Of a stretch of DNA of 8,903 nt, positions 1 through 7,883 are shown piece after piece. Source of the DNA: Porticoccaceae bacterium (GTDB taxonomy: Bacteria; Pseudomonadota; Gammaproteobacteria; Pseudomonadales; Porticoccaceae). Numbering within the stretch: position 1 is the first letter of the stretch; the number at the start of each line of letters is the position of its first letter. Both the position numbers and the translations under genes were made by a program. The stretch spans positions 1-8,903 of the forward strand of contig JAHRWI010000250.1 in NCBI GenBank assembly GCA_019090225.1. The letters are read 5' to 3'. Under the pieces are notes generated by a model. That model was not told the DNA's origin, searched no databases, and saw only the letters and a program-made list of their open reading frames with translations.

Positions 1-3000
1 ATACTGCCTTCTGGAATAATGATATCGACAGGCCTAAGGCAACCGGCGTTTAAGGGGATATTCTCGACGACTAGAGTTCGCAGCACATAGAGCACGGCAG
101 CTTTGCAAATGGAGGCTGGGGCGTTGAAATTATTGCTTTGCTGGGCAGAGGTACCAGTAAAATCGATAACTAAGCGTCGATGTTTTCTATTAACCCGGAT
201 AGCCACCTCAATCGCAGCGTCATTATCCATCACGCTCAGGCAATGACCATCATCAAGCCCAGTAATGACTCTACGCACCGCTTCTTCGGCGTTATCCTGC
301 ACATAGCCCATATAAGCGGCGACCACATCGAGACCGTATTCCCTGACCAGGGCCTGTAATTCATTGTTACCTAGTACATTGGCCGCCACCTGGGCTTGAA
401 GGTCGGCAATATTTTGCTCAATATTGCGTGCTGGATAATCTCCTGAAGCCAGTTTTTCGGTCAGCTCCTCAACTTGAAAATCACCATCGCTAAGCAACTG
501 AAAGTTTTCAAAGAGCACACCTTCCTGTTCGATACTGGTGCTATCCGGTGGAATGGAGCCAGGGGTGATACCGCCGATATCAGCATGATGGGCACGGGTC
601 GCGACAAAGAAGGTCGGTGCACCGTTGTTTGAGACAAACACCGGTGTCACCACGGTTAAATCCGGCAAATGCGTACCGCCGGTATAGGGCGAATTCACTA
701 AATAAGCCTCGCCGGGCTGAAAAGTACCGCATCTGGCCGCAATGAGTTGCACCACAGTTTCACCCATGGAACCGAGATGCACCGGCACATGAGGTGCGTT
801 TGCCACCAGATTCCCGCCGCCATCAAACAGGGCGCAGGAAAAATCAAAACGCTCTTTTATATTGATCGAGTGAGCCGTCTTGGCTAGCACTGCACCCATT
901 TGTTCGGCAATGGACATAAATCGGTAATTAAATATTTCCAGCTGTACTGGGTTGCGTTCGGTGGCAATCTTTCTGGATGGCCTATTGCCAACCGAAGCTG
1001 AATTTCGAGTAGCGGGCTGCTGGGGGCTAGCCGCAGAGCCCAGGCTAAGCTTTAGTGAGCCACTGGCCAAAACCGCCGCCTGCCAACCCGGCTCAATCAC
1101 TGTGGTCGTTCCAGAATCGATCACCAGTGCTGGGCCAATAAGGACTTGCTCAGCAACTAAGGCCTCACGCGCTAACAGAGGCGCAGTCCAGCATTCTCCT
1201 CTGGAGTACAGCTGTACCTGCTCTTCCTGTTCAGCGACTACTTGTGTAGATGTATTGGCCGGAGAGATTCGAGCACCTGGTATGGCATCAAACTCCCCTG
1301 ACATAGCGGCGCCAGGCACCAGGGCTTCAACTGAAATACTATCGACAACCAGGCCTCGACCCTTCTGCAAAAAAGAAAATTGATCCAGGTGGGCTCGCTC
1401 AAAAGCCAATTGCATTTGCTCTGGAGCCTGCATCGATACGGCTATAAGCGTGTTAGAACCCTGATAGCGAAGGGAAACCTTTTCCAGCCACTGGATCTCC
1501 CCCACACCACCGTGGAGCAATTGCTCTTTGAGCTGATCCTTCAACTCTACAATCACCTCGGCCAAGGCCACGTTCAGATCTATTTTTGTCAGTGGCCACT
1601 CCAAACTCCGCTCACTCTGAGTAGCGATTTCAGCTAAGCCCATGCCCAAAGCCGACAACACACCGGCTAATGGATGAATCAGCACCGTTTCTACACCGAG
1701 ACGCTCGGCTACTCGGCAGGCATGCTGGCCCGCAGCGCCACCGAAGCAGGCCAGGGCATAGTCACTGACATCATGACCGCGTTCGGTTGAGACTTTTTTA
1801 ATCGCTGCCGCCATACCCTCAACTGCGATATCAATAAAACCTTCGGCCAGAACCTGGGGCGACATAAGCTCGCCGGTCTCCGCCATCACGCTAGCGGCTA
1901 TCTCCTCTATTCTCTGATCTGCTGCCTGTGTATCAAGTGGCTCACAACCCGAGTCACCAAAGACTTGTGGAAAGTGATCCAGGGCCAGCTTGCCCAGCAC
2001 CAAATTACAGTCGGTAAGCGTTAAAGGCCCACCCCGGCCATAACAAGCTGGCCCAGGACTAGCACCCGCCGACTCCGGCCCCACCCGAAAACGTGAGCCG
2101 TCATAACAACAGATGGAACCACCCCCCGCGGCCACAGTGTGGATATCCAACATGGGCACCCGCAGCCTTACACCCGCTAGCGTCGTTTCGTAAACCCTTT
2201 CGTAAGCCGGTTCGTAGGCTTGAGCTTGGCCCGCACCACTGAAGTGCCAGACATCGGTTGACGTACCACCCATATCAAAACCAAGCACTTTATTAAAGCC
2301 GTCCGCCATGCTGGTTTGCACACCACCGACCATGCCCCCCGCGGGGCCGGACAGCAGGCTATTACGACCATGAAAATTCTCGGCGTCGGTCAAACCGCCA
2401 TTGGACTGCATAAACAGTAATCGCGTGCCTGGAAGTTTATTTTGAAGATGCTGCATATAGGTCTGCAGCACGGGAGATACGTAGGCATCCACGACGGTAG
2501 TATCACCGCGGCCAACAAATTTAATTAGCGCACTAGCCTGATGGCTCAAACTGACCTGAGTAAAACCTACTCGCCTGGCAATTTCACCAATGGCTAATTC
2601 ATGAACAGGGTTGCGATAGGCATGCATAAAGACAACCGCAACAGACTTTAAACCACGGGCAAAGGCCTGACGGAATTGTTCTGTATAAGTAGATGCATCA
2701 AGAGCCGTGACGATGGAGCCATCAGCGGCCAGGCGTTCTTCGACCTCTAGGACTTCATCGTAAAGTGGTTCTGGCAATTGGATATTGAGGGCAAATAAAT
2801 CAGGGCGATTCTGGTAGCCAATTTTCAGTACATCACCAAAACCCCTGGTGGTGACCAGCAGGGTTGGTGAGCCTTTGCGCTCAAGCAGAGCATTGGTGGC
2901 AACGGTGGTGCCCAGGCGCACGCAGTCTATTTGCTCATGGGGAATGTCATCCACCGCTGCCACTGCCATAAGCTCACAAATACCCTGGAGCACCGCATCA

Positions 3001-3119
3001 TCGTAATTTTGCGGATTTTCAGACAGTAATTTGGTAGTTGTGAGGTAGCCCTGGGGCGTCCGGGCGATCAGGTCGGTAAAGGTACCGCCCCGATCTACCC
3101 AGAATTGCCATTTTGACAT
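1..3119 (-). CDS. 5-oxoprolinase family protein, fused HyuA-HyuB (3' end outside window)
   Basis: Likely ATP-dependent cytoplasmic opening of 5-oxo-L-proline to glutamate; related family members act on hydantoins. I read this frame codon by codon from the ATG at 3119 and found no stop in 1,039 codons, so the gene is intact here and continues beyond position 1. The N-terminus carries the hallmark DRGGTFTD (residues 9-16), followed by FDMGGTSTD (about 281-289) and HTVAAGGGS (327-335), all typical of the ATP-binding HyuA half. A polar linker at about 690-720 leads into the HyuB half, starting near residue 723 (NPVQLEIFNYRFMSIAEQMG) and including HHADIGG (844-850). Fused bacterial members are usually about 1,200-1,290 residues, so roughly 160-250 are missing. 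It begins 19 bp after the korB stop with no clear Shine-Dalgarno, which suggests translational coupling. The family call is firm; the exact substrate is inferred. Confidence 0.88.
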   Translation of the reverse strand, partial: MSKWQFWVDRGGTFTDLIARTPQGYLTTTKLLSENPQNYDDAVLQGICELMAVAAVDDIPHEQIDCVRLGTTVATNALLERKGSPTLLVTTRGFGDVLKIGYQNRPDLFALNIQLPEPLYDEVLEVEERLAADGSIVTALDASTYTEQFRQAFARGLKSVAVVFMHAYRNPVHELAIGEIARRVGFTQVSLSHQASALIKFVGRGDTTVVDAYVSPVLQTYMQHLQNKLPGTRLLFMQSNGGLTDAENFHGRNSLLSGPAGGMVGGVQTSMADGFNKVLGFDMGGTSTDVWHFSGAGQAQAYEPAYERVYETTLAGVRLRVPMLDIHTVAAGGGSICCYDGSRFRVGPESAGASPGPACYGRGGPLTLTDCNLVLGKLALDHFPQVFGDSGCEPLDTQAADQRIEEIAASVMAETGELMSPQVLAEGFIDIAVEGMAAAIKKVSTERGHDVSDYALACFGGAAGQHACRVAERLGVETVLIHPLAGVLSALGMGLAEIATQSERSLEWPLTKIDLNVALAEVIVELKDQLKEQLLHGGVGEIQWLEKVSLRYQGSNTLIAVSMQAPEQMQLAFERAHLDQFSFLQKGRGLVVDSISVEALVPGAAMSGEFDAIPGARISPANTSTQVVAEQEEQVQLYSRGECWTAPLLAREALVAEQVLIGPALVIDSGTTTVIEPGWQAAVLASGSLKLSLGSAASPQQPATRNSASVGNRPSRKIATERNPVQLEIFNYRFMSIAEQMGAVLAKTAHSINIKERFDFSCALFDGGGNLVANAPHVPVHLGSMGETVVQLIAARCGTFQPGEAYLVNSPYTGGTHLPDLTVVTPVFVSNNGAPTFFVATRAHHADIGGITPGSIPPDSTSIEQEGVLFENFQLLSDGDFQVEELTEKLASGDYPARNIEQNIADLQAQVAANVLGNNELQALVREYGLDVVAAYMGYVQDNAEEAVRRVITGLDDGHCLSVMDNDAAIEVAIRVNRKHRRLVIDFTGTSAQQSNNFNAPASICKAAVLYVLRTLVVENIPLNAGCLRPVDIIIPEGS

Positions 3120-3138
3120 GGCAATGAATAAGTCTTGT

Positions 3139-4188
3139 TTATCTCAGACTGGCATTGATGGCATTTAATGAACGAGCCCCAGGACAGAGATCTTCTTCAT
3201 TCAAATCCCTCAAGGGCTGTTTGACGGTTTGCTGAACTTTGTGGAAATCGCGGCTATCTGGGTCGACATAAAGTAAACCCGTGAGTATTCGACCCTTTTC
3301 GTCATGCTCCTGGATAGCGCGCAAAGCGCTGTTACGATCAGTGCAATCCAGTTTGTCATCTTTGTAGAGGTGAATAACCGAACCATAGTGCAGCGTGATT
3401 TCCTTGACAAAACCCGGCTCATAATTGGTGGTAATTTCGGAGCGCACCGGTACAAAGTCCATTTTGCCCGTAGCTTCGCGATGCTCACGGACAAATTCAA
3501 AACCCTTACTGGAAGCCGGTGTGTTGTTAAATGTCACACAGGGAGAAATCACGTCGATAAAAGCAAAACCATTGTGGGTAATCGCGGCCTTGATTAAAGG
3601 CACCAACTGTTCTTTATCGCCAGAAAAACTCCGTGCCACAAAAGTCGCGCCCAGCTGCAAAGCCATGCTGCAAAGATCTACGGCTTCATAGGGATTAGGA
3701 TCACCTTTTTTACTGCTTGAACCAACATCTGTGGTGGCTGAATCCTGGCCTTTGGTTAAGCCATAGCAGCCATTGTTCTCAACAATGTAAACCATGTTGA
3801 GGTTACGCCGCGCCACGTGAGCAAACTGACCCAGGCCGATAGAGGCGGTGTCACTGTCGCCGGAAACGCCGATGTAAGCCATCTCGCCATTGGCCATATT
3901 CGCGCCGGTGGCGACCGAAGGCATACGACCATGAACCGAATTAAAACCATGGGATTTGCCCAGGAAATAAGTCGGGGTTTTCGACGAACAGCCAATACCG
4001 GATATCTTCGCAACACGATGGGGCCATACGCCCAGTTCAAAGCAACTATCGATGATGGCATTACTCACAGAATCGTGACCGCAGCCCGCACAAAGTGTGG
4101 ACAGGGCGCCCTCGTAATCCTTACGGGTAAAACCACTGGTATTGGTTTTTGACGCCGGATGTCTGAATTCAGGTCGTATATAACTCAT
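3139..4188 (-). CDS. korB: 2-oxoacid:acceptor oxidoreductase beta subunit (2-oxoglutarate-type, KorB)
   Basis: This is the TPP-binding beta subunit (349 residues) of a CoA-dependent 2-oxoacid oxidoreductase, working in the cytoplasm with KorA. The N-terminus has CAGCGHD (C33, C36), then GIGCSSKTP (C67) and SPCVTF (C217). These four cysteines are placed as in beta subunits that hold a [4Fe-4S] cluster. The TPP/Mg motif runs from GDSD (D111) to ENNG (N138, N139), followed by YGLTKGQ (142-148), the form seen in KorB-type enzymes of aerobic bacteria. The segment HGFNSVHGRMPSVATGAN (80-97) is also classic for the family. The start codon overlaps the korA stop (ATGA, 4185-4188) and has a good GGAG site, so it is co-translated with korA. 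2-Oxoglutarate is the likeliest substrate, but sequence alone does not exclude other 2-oxoacids. Confidence 0.92.
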   Translation of the reverse strand: MSYIRPEFRHPASKTNTSGFTRKDYEGALSTLCAGCGHDSVSNAIIDSCFELGVWPHRVAKISGIGCSSKTPTYFLGKSHGFNSVHGRMPSVATGANMANGEMAYIGVSGDSDTASIGLGQFAHVARRNLNMVYIVENNGCYGLTKGQDSATTDVGSSSKKGDPNPYEAVDLCSMALQLGATFVARSFSGDKEQLVPLIKAAITHNGFAFIDVISPCVTFNNTPASSKGFEFVREHREATGKMDFVPVRSEITTNYEPGFVKEITLHYGSVIHLYKDDKLDCTDRNSALRAIQEHDEKGRILTGLLYVDPDSRDFHKVQQTVKQPLRDLNEEDLCPGARSLNAINASLR

Positions 4189-5192
4189 GCTTTTTCTCCA
4201 GCCTTCTTTTTGCGAAGGGGGGTTACATTACTGCCGCCCAGTACACTGGCAATATGTTTTGCTGCGCCCAGTGCAGTCATGGGCATACCATCAAAATGAG
4301 TATAAGAAAGCATCTTCCGGGGGTTGAGTTCGCACTCGATAATAAGCAATTTACGCATCTGCGCATCACGGTTCTGATCGATGACAAACACTCTGTCGTG
4401 GCGCTCGATAAAGTCAGTCACCTCTTTACTAAAGGGGAAGCCTCGTATACGCATGGCATTAAGATGCAAGCCATCGGCGGCGAGAATATCCAGGGCTTCG
4501 AGACAGGCATTATTGCTGCTGCCATAAAAGATCATGCCATCACGAGTAGCTTTTTTCGCTTCATGAAGTTGGGGCGCGGGCACCAGGTCTTTTGCGGTTT
4601 CAAACTTCTTGCTCAAGCGCTCCATGTTACGGACATAGGCTTCGCCCGACTCGGTGTAGATCGCATATTCATCCCGTGAGGTGCCACGGGTAAAAAACGC
4701 GCCTTTGTCAGGGTGGATGCCGGGCAGGGTGCGGTAGCAAATACCATCACCATCAATATCGAGATAACGACCGTAACGCTCACTCATGTCGTCGAGGTCT
4801 TCCTTCGAAAACACCTTGCCGCGATCATATGCTCGCTCATCATCCCACTCCAGGGGCTCACATAAATTATCGTTCATGCCGAGGTCGAGATCGCTCATCA
4901 AAATAATGGGCGTCTGCAAACGATCCGCCAGATTAAAACTCTCCGCCGACATCTCAAAACATTCTTTAGGGTCCGAGGGAATCAGCAGGACGTGTTTGGT
5001 ATCGCCATGAGATGCATAGGCCGCAGCAAAAATATCGGATTGCTGGGTACGGGTCGGCATGCCAGTTGAGGGGCCAGCGCGTTGAATATCGAACAACACG
5101 GCAGGCACTTCGGCAAAATAAGCCAGGCCCAAAAACTCACTCATCAGTGACAAACCGGGGGCCAGAAGTGGCGGTAAAAGAGCGCGCGCCAT
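4185..5192 (-). CDS. korA: 2-oxoacid:acceptor oxidoreductase alpha subunit, C-terminal part of a frameshifted korA
   Basis: This open frame carries the downstream half of KorA. Its first 12 residues from the ATG at 5192 (MARALLPPLLAP) are out-of-frame translation. Homology starts at residue 13 with GLSLMSEFLGLAYFAEVP, which directly continues the family sequence left off by the upstream frame (ATSGP). The loop RAGPSTGMPTRTQQSDI (about 38-54) is the conserved segment that helps bind the 2-oxoacid. The C-terminal domain contains RVFVIDQNRDAQMRKLL and ends as complete KorA proteins do. No Shine-Dalgarno precedes either possible start (5192 or the ATG at 5144), so independent translation looks unlikely. 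Joined to the upstream frame at the C-run at 5157-5161, the whole protein is 294 + 323 = 617 residues, normal for a fused gamma-alpha KorA. The full gene is therefore 4185-6039. The stop overlaps the korB start by four bases. Confidence 0.85.
   Translation of the reverse strand: MARALLPPLLAPGLSLMSEFLGLAYFAEVPAVLFDIQRAGPSTGMPTRTQQSDIFAAAYASHGDTKHVLLIPSDPKECFEMSAESFNLADRLQTPIILMSDLDLGMNDNLCEPLEWDDERAYDRGKVFSKEDLDDMSERYGRYLDIDGDGICYRTLPGIHPDKGAFFTRGTSRDEYAIYTESGEAYVRNMERLSKKFETAKDLVPAPQLHEAKKATRDGMIFYGSSNNACLEALDILAADGLHLNAMRIRGFPFSKEVTDFIERHDRVFVIDQNRDAQMRKLLIIECELNPRKMLSYTHFDGMPMTALGAAKHIASVLGGSNVTPLRKKKAGEKA
4196..4199 (-). promoter_or_regulatory. korB ribosome binding site (GGAG)
   Basis: The minus strand reads GGAG followed by seven bases (AAAAAGC) and the korB ATG at 4188. 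The site lies inside the last codons of korA, so korB translation is both coupled to korA and has its own strong site. This supports the chosen korB start. Confidence 0.75.
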
Positions 5193-6039
5193 TCCAGCCG
5201 GCGCCGATCACTATGCCGATGGCAGCCAGTTCATCTTCAGCCTGAGCGACCGCGTAGCGACGATCACCACTACCTGGGTCAATACGCAAACGCTTGGCAT
5301 ATTTCTCAAAGCCTTCAATCACCGATGTCGATGGTGTCAGCGGATACCAGGCAACCACGGTCGCGCCGCCATAAACGGCTCCCAGGGCCAGAGCATCATT
5401 GCCTTCCATCATGATTTTGTCGCCAATCAAATCGCGACGTTCCATATGAACATCAAGGGGGCACTGGAAATTTTTCTGCGCATACTGATAGCCCAGCTCA
5501 AGAGCATGAATGTTGGAGGCAACCAGTTTATCCTTGCCTTTAAATTGCTCATCAACCAATCCCTTTAACACCTGGAATTCAATATTGAGCAAAGCCGCCA
5601 AGGCACCGACATAAATCACATTCTTGAACAACTGACGCTGACGGGCCTCGGTATATTCCCGGCGGCACATATCGGTCAGAGGCAGACCAATTAAATGCAC
5701 ATCGTCCCGATGCAAACGCAAATCCAGAGGCTTGGTATTGTCATAAATAAAATAACCGCCTGGATTTAGATCGGCTATATCCTGAGCCATACTTTGCGGA
5801 TTGATCGCTACGGCGATATCGATGCCGCCACGACGACCCAGATAGCCTTTCTCGCTAACCCGCACTTCAAACCAGGTCGGCAAACCCTGAATATTCGACG
5901 GGAAGATGTTTTTCGGGGCCGAGGGAATACCCATGCGGAAAATCGACTTGGCAAACATGGCGTTGGCACTGGCCGAGCCGGTGCCATTGACGTTGGCAAA
6001 GCGAATAACAAATTCGTTGACTGCTGCTATTGTTTTCAT
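5137..6039 (-). CDS. korA: 2-oxoacid:acceptor oxidoreductase alpha subunit, N-terminal part of a frameshifted korA (gamma domain plus start of alpha domain)
   Basis: The first ~190 residues are the gamma domain of 2-oxoacid oxidoreductases, fused ahead of the alpha (TPP pyrimidine-binding) domain as in KorA. The alpha domain begins near MEGNDALALGAVYGG (211-225), with YPLTPST (232-238) and QAEDELAAIG (266-275), the region holding the glutamate that activates TPP. Family sequence continues through ARSFTATSGP (285-294), then the frame shifts, and RFVTDE is spurious before the stop. A natural two-gene arrangement would split between the gamma and alpha domains; this break falls inside the alpha domain, which argues for a frameshift. 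The start at 6039 lies 12 bp after korC. An AGGG at 6053-6050, overlapping the korC stop, is a plausible ribosome site with a rather long 10-nt spacer. If the break is real, the truncated product would lack most of the alpha domain. Confidence 0.88.
   Translation of the reverse strand: MKTIAAVNEFVIRFANVNGTGSASANAMFAKSIFRMGIPSAPKNIFPSNIQGLPTWFEVRVSEKGYLGRRGGIDIAVAINPQSMAQDIADLNPGGYFIYDNTKPLDLRLHRDDVHLIGLPLTDMCRREYTEARQRQLFKNVIYVGALAALLNIEFQVLKGLVDEQFKGKDKLVASNIHALELGYQYAQKNFQCPLDVHMERRDLIGDKIMMEGNDALALGAVYGGATVVAWYPLTPSTSVIEGFEKYAKRLRIDPGSGDRRYAVAQAEDELAAIGIVIGAGWNGARSFTATSGPRFVTDE
5157..5161 (-). other. Frameshift point in korA: run of five C (plus-strand G5)
   Basis: In the upstream frame the minus strand reads GGC CCC CGG TTT and stops 15 nt later (TGA, 5139-5137). 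Skipping one C gives GGC CCC GGT TTG TCA CTG, encoding G-P-G-L-S-L, the sequence expected in KorA proteins. The two frames therefore differ by one extra C in a homopolymer. That is the commonest kind of sequencing or consensus error, and also a mutation hotspot. CCC-C is additionally a known type of +1 slip site for proline tRNA, so recoding cannot be excluded. I saw no stimulatory element. Confidence 0.85.
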
Positions 6040-6051
6040 AGTTACTACGCC

Positions 6052-7830
6052 CTATATCTGGGAAGCTTTAGTCACCTGGTAGAGAAATGTTTGCATATCC
6101 CAGGCAGATGTCGGACAGCGCTCAGCACATAGACCGCAGTGTAAACAAACATCCTCGTCCTTGGCCATAATTCGCCCGGTTGGTAACTTGTCGGAGACAT
6201 AGAGATCCTGATCAAGGTTCTTAGCCGGCATGCGCAAGCTGTCTCGCAACTCAGGCTCCTTAGCATTATCTACAAAGCTAATGCATTCGGTTGGACAGAT
6301 GTCGACACAGGCATCGCACTCTATGCACAGAGCCTCAACAAACACCGTTTGCACATCACAGTTTAAACAGCGCTGGGCCTCTTCAAAACCGGTATCTTTG
6401 GAAAACCCCAACTCAACTTCCAGCTTCCGATCGCCCAACGCAGCGGTTTTATCGGCATGGGGCACCTGATAACGGACATCACTGACCACCGAGCTATCAT
6501 AGCTCCACTCATGAATACCCATCTTTTGGCTGACCAGGGTAACCCCTGGGCCGGGTCGTTTTGTGAGCTTTTCGCCCTGGCAAAACAGATCGATAGAAAT
6601 GGCTGCCTGATGAGCCTGGGCGACTGCGGTAATAATATTTTCCGGTCCAAAAGCCGCATCACCGCCAAAAAACACTTTTGGATTCGACGACTGATACGTG
6701 ACTGTGTCGAGTTCCGGCAATTCCCATTTATCAAATTCTATGTCGATGTCACGCTCAATCCAGGGGAAGGCGTTTTCCTGACCGATAGCCACCAGGACTT
6801 CGTCACAAGGATAAAATGCTGGTTCTTCATCGGTAGAGATCAGTTTGCGACGCCCCTTCGCATCGTATTCTGCACGCACCCGATCAAAGCGCATACCCAC
6901 CAGCTTGCCTTCTTCGATAACAAATTCGAGGGGCACGTGGTTATCTATAATCGGGATATCTTCGGAAGCGGCATCGTCCTTTTCCCAGGGCGACGCTTTC
7001 ATATCCGCAAAAGGGCTGCGGACAATAACTTTAACTTCAGAGCCACCGATACGACGCGCGGTTCGACAACAATCCATGGCGGTATTACCGCCGCCGAGGA
7101 CGATGACTTTTTTACCGACACTGGAAATATGCTCAAAAGCGACGCTGCCTAGCCAGTCAATACCGATATGAATATTGTCTGCACCTTCTTTGCGGCCTGG
7201 CAAATCGGGTAGATCCCGGCCTTTAGGGGCACCGGAGCCAATAAAAACAGCATCGTAATCTTTAGCCAAAAGCGCTTTTAAGCTGTCGATCCGGGTGCTA
7301 TAAAACGTCGCGATGTTTTTGTTATCGGTGATGTATTCCACCTCTTGATCCAACACCGCTTCGGGCAGTCGGAAAGAGGGAATCTGGCTGCGCATAAAGC
7401 CGCCGCCCTTGGCATTTTCATCGTAAACATGCAAGTCATAACCCAGCGGCGCGAGATCACGGGCCACTGCCAGGGACGCAGGGCCAGCACCAACGAGGGC
7501 TACTTTCTTGCCATTCTTCTTACCGGATGCCGGCAAGAACTCGGTAATATCATCTTTGTTATCTGCTGCGACACGCTTTAAACGGCATATTGCCACAGGC
7601 TCTTCTTCGACTCGGCCACGGCGACAGGCTGGTTCACAGGGTCGATCACAGGTGCGACCCAGCACACCGGGGAAGACGTTAGATTCCCAGTTAACCATAT
7701 AGGCTTCGGTATAACGCTCAGCGGCAATCAGCCGAATATACTCGGGTACGGGCGTATGTGCGGGACAGGCATACTGACAGTCAACAACCTTGTGGAAGTA
7801 TTCTGGGTCTGCAATGTTTGTCGGTTTCAA
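6052..7830 (-). CDS. korC: GltD-like FAD/NAD(P)-binding, 4Fe-4S electron-transfer subunit of the 2-oxoacid oxidoreductase (KorC-like)
   Basis: Predicted to carry electrons from KorAB through Fe-S clusters and FAD to NAD(P)+. Numbered from the TTG at 7830 (592 residues): an N-terminal GltD-type cysteine domain (C18, C22, C61, C65, C69), FAD-binding GAGPAS (114-119), NAD(P)-binding GGGNTAMD (246-253) and a second FAD motif, FGGDAA (388-393). The C-terminus adds CLNC (488-491) and two ferredoxin-type [4Fe-4S] motifs, C502/C505/C508/C512-P and C562/C565/C568/C572-P. The size and order C-A-B match the three-subunit 2-oxoglutarate:NADP+ oxidoreductase known from Azoarcus evansii. I chose TTG because a perfect GGAGG sits seven bases before it, while the in-frame ATG at 7851 (seven residues longer) has no Shine-Dalgarno. 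It lies 12 bp upstream of korA. A stand-alone GltD partner is an alternative, but the ferredoxin tail and context favour KorC. NADP versus NAD is not decided. Confidence 0.87.
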   Translation of the reverse strand: MKPTNIADPEYFHKVVDCQYACPAHTPVPEYIRLIAAERYTEAYMVNWESNVFPGVLGRTCDRPCEPACRRGRVEEEPVAICRLKRVAADNKDDITEFLPASGKKNGKKVALVGAGPASLAVARDLAPLGYDLHVYDENAKGGGFMRSQIPSFRLPEAVLDQEVEYITDNKNIATFYSTRIDSLKALLAKDYDAVFIGSGAPKGRDLPDLPGRKEGADNIHIGIDWLGSVAFEHISSVGKKVIVLGGGNTAMDCCRTARRIGGSEVKVIVRSPFADMKASPWEKDDAASEDIPIIDNHVPLEFVIEEGKLVGMRFDRVRAEYDAKGRRKLISTDEEPAFYPCDEVLVAIGQENAFPWIERDIDIEFDKWELPELDTVTYQSSNPKVFFGGDAAFGPENIITAVAQAHQAAISIDLFCQGEKLTKRPGPGVTLVSQKMGIHEWSYDSSVVSDVRYQVPHADKTAALGDRKLEVELGFSKDTGFEEAQRCLNCDVQTVFVEALCIECDACVDICPTECISFVDNAKEPELRDSLRMPAKNLDQDLYVSDKLPTGRIMAKDEDVCLHCGLCAERCPTSAWDMQTFLYQVTKASQI

Positions 7831-7837
7831 CCTCAAA

Positions 7838-7842
7838 CCTCC
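7838..7842 (-). promoter_or_regulatory. korC ribosome binding site (GGAGG), sets a TTG start at 7830
   Basis: The minus strand reads GGAGG, then TTTGAGG, then TTG AAA CCG ACA. The seven-base spacing is ideal. The site would lie inside the coding region if the ATG at 7851 were used, and that ATG is preceded by AATTAACGCAACG, with no Shine-Dalgarno. The residues after TTG (KPTNIADPEY) are, from memory, close to the usual beginning of this family. Confidence 0.65.
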
Positions 7843-7853
7843 GGCGGTCATCG

Positions 7854-7883
7854 TTGCGTTAATTAAGTGTTTGCGTTAATTAA
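7854..7883. repeat. Perfect 13-bp tandem direct repeat TTGCGTTAATTAA with 4-bp spacer
   Basis: TTGCGTTAATTAA occurs at 7854-7866 and again at 7871-7883, separated by GTGT (17 bp from start to start). Each copy contains the palindrome TTAATTAA. The pair lies about 24-53 bp upstream of the proposed korC TTG start, in the promoter or 5' leader zone. It may be a double operator or part of an AT-rich promoter; no known regulator motif is recognised. Confidence 0.6.

Noticed and set aside
952..1637. Two plus-strand open frames (143 and 85 residues) opposite the oxoprolinase gene
   Set aside because: The opposite strand is an unbroken, clearly homologous oxoprolinase frame throughout; these translations resemble no known protein and are shadows.
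5137..6039. Reading the two korA frames as separate gamma and alpha subunit genes
   Set aside because: The break lies about 80 residues into the alpha domain, not at the gamma-alpha boundary, and the second frame's first 12 residues are out-of-frame translation; one frameshifted gene fits better.
6457..7152. 231-residue plus-strand open frame opposite korC
   Set aside because: It lies entirely antisense to conserved FAD/NAD(P)-binding coding sequence, has no Shine-Dalgarno or family motif, and is best explained as a mirror of that frame's codon pattern.
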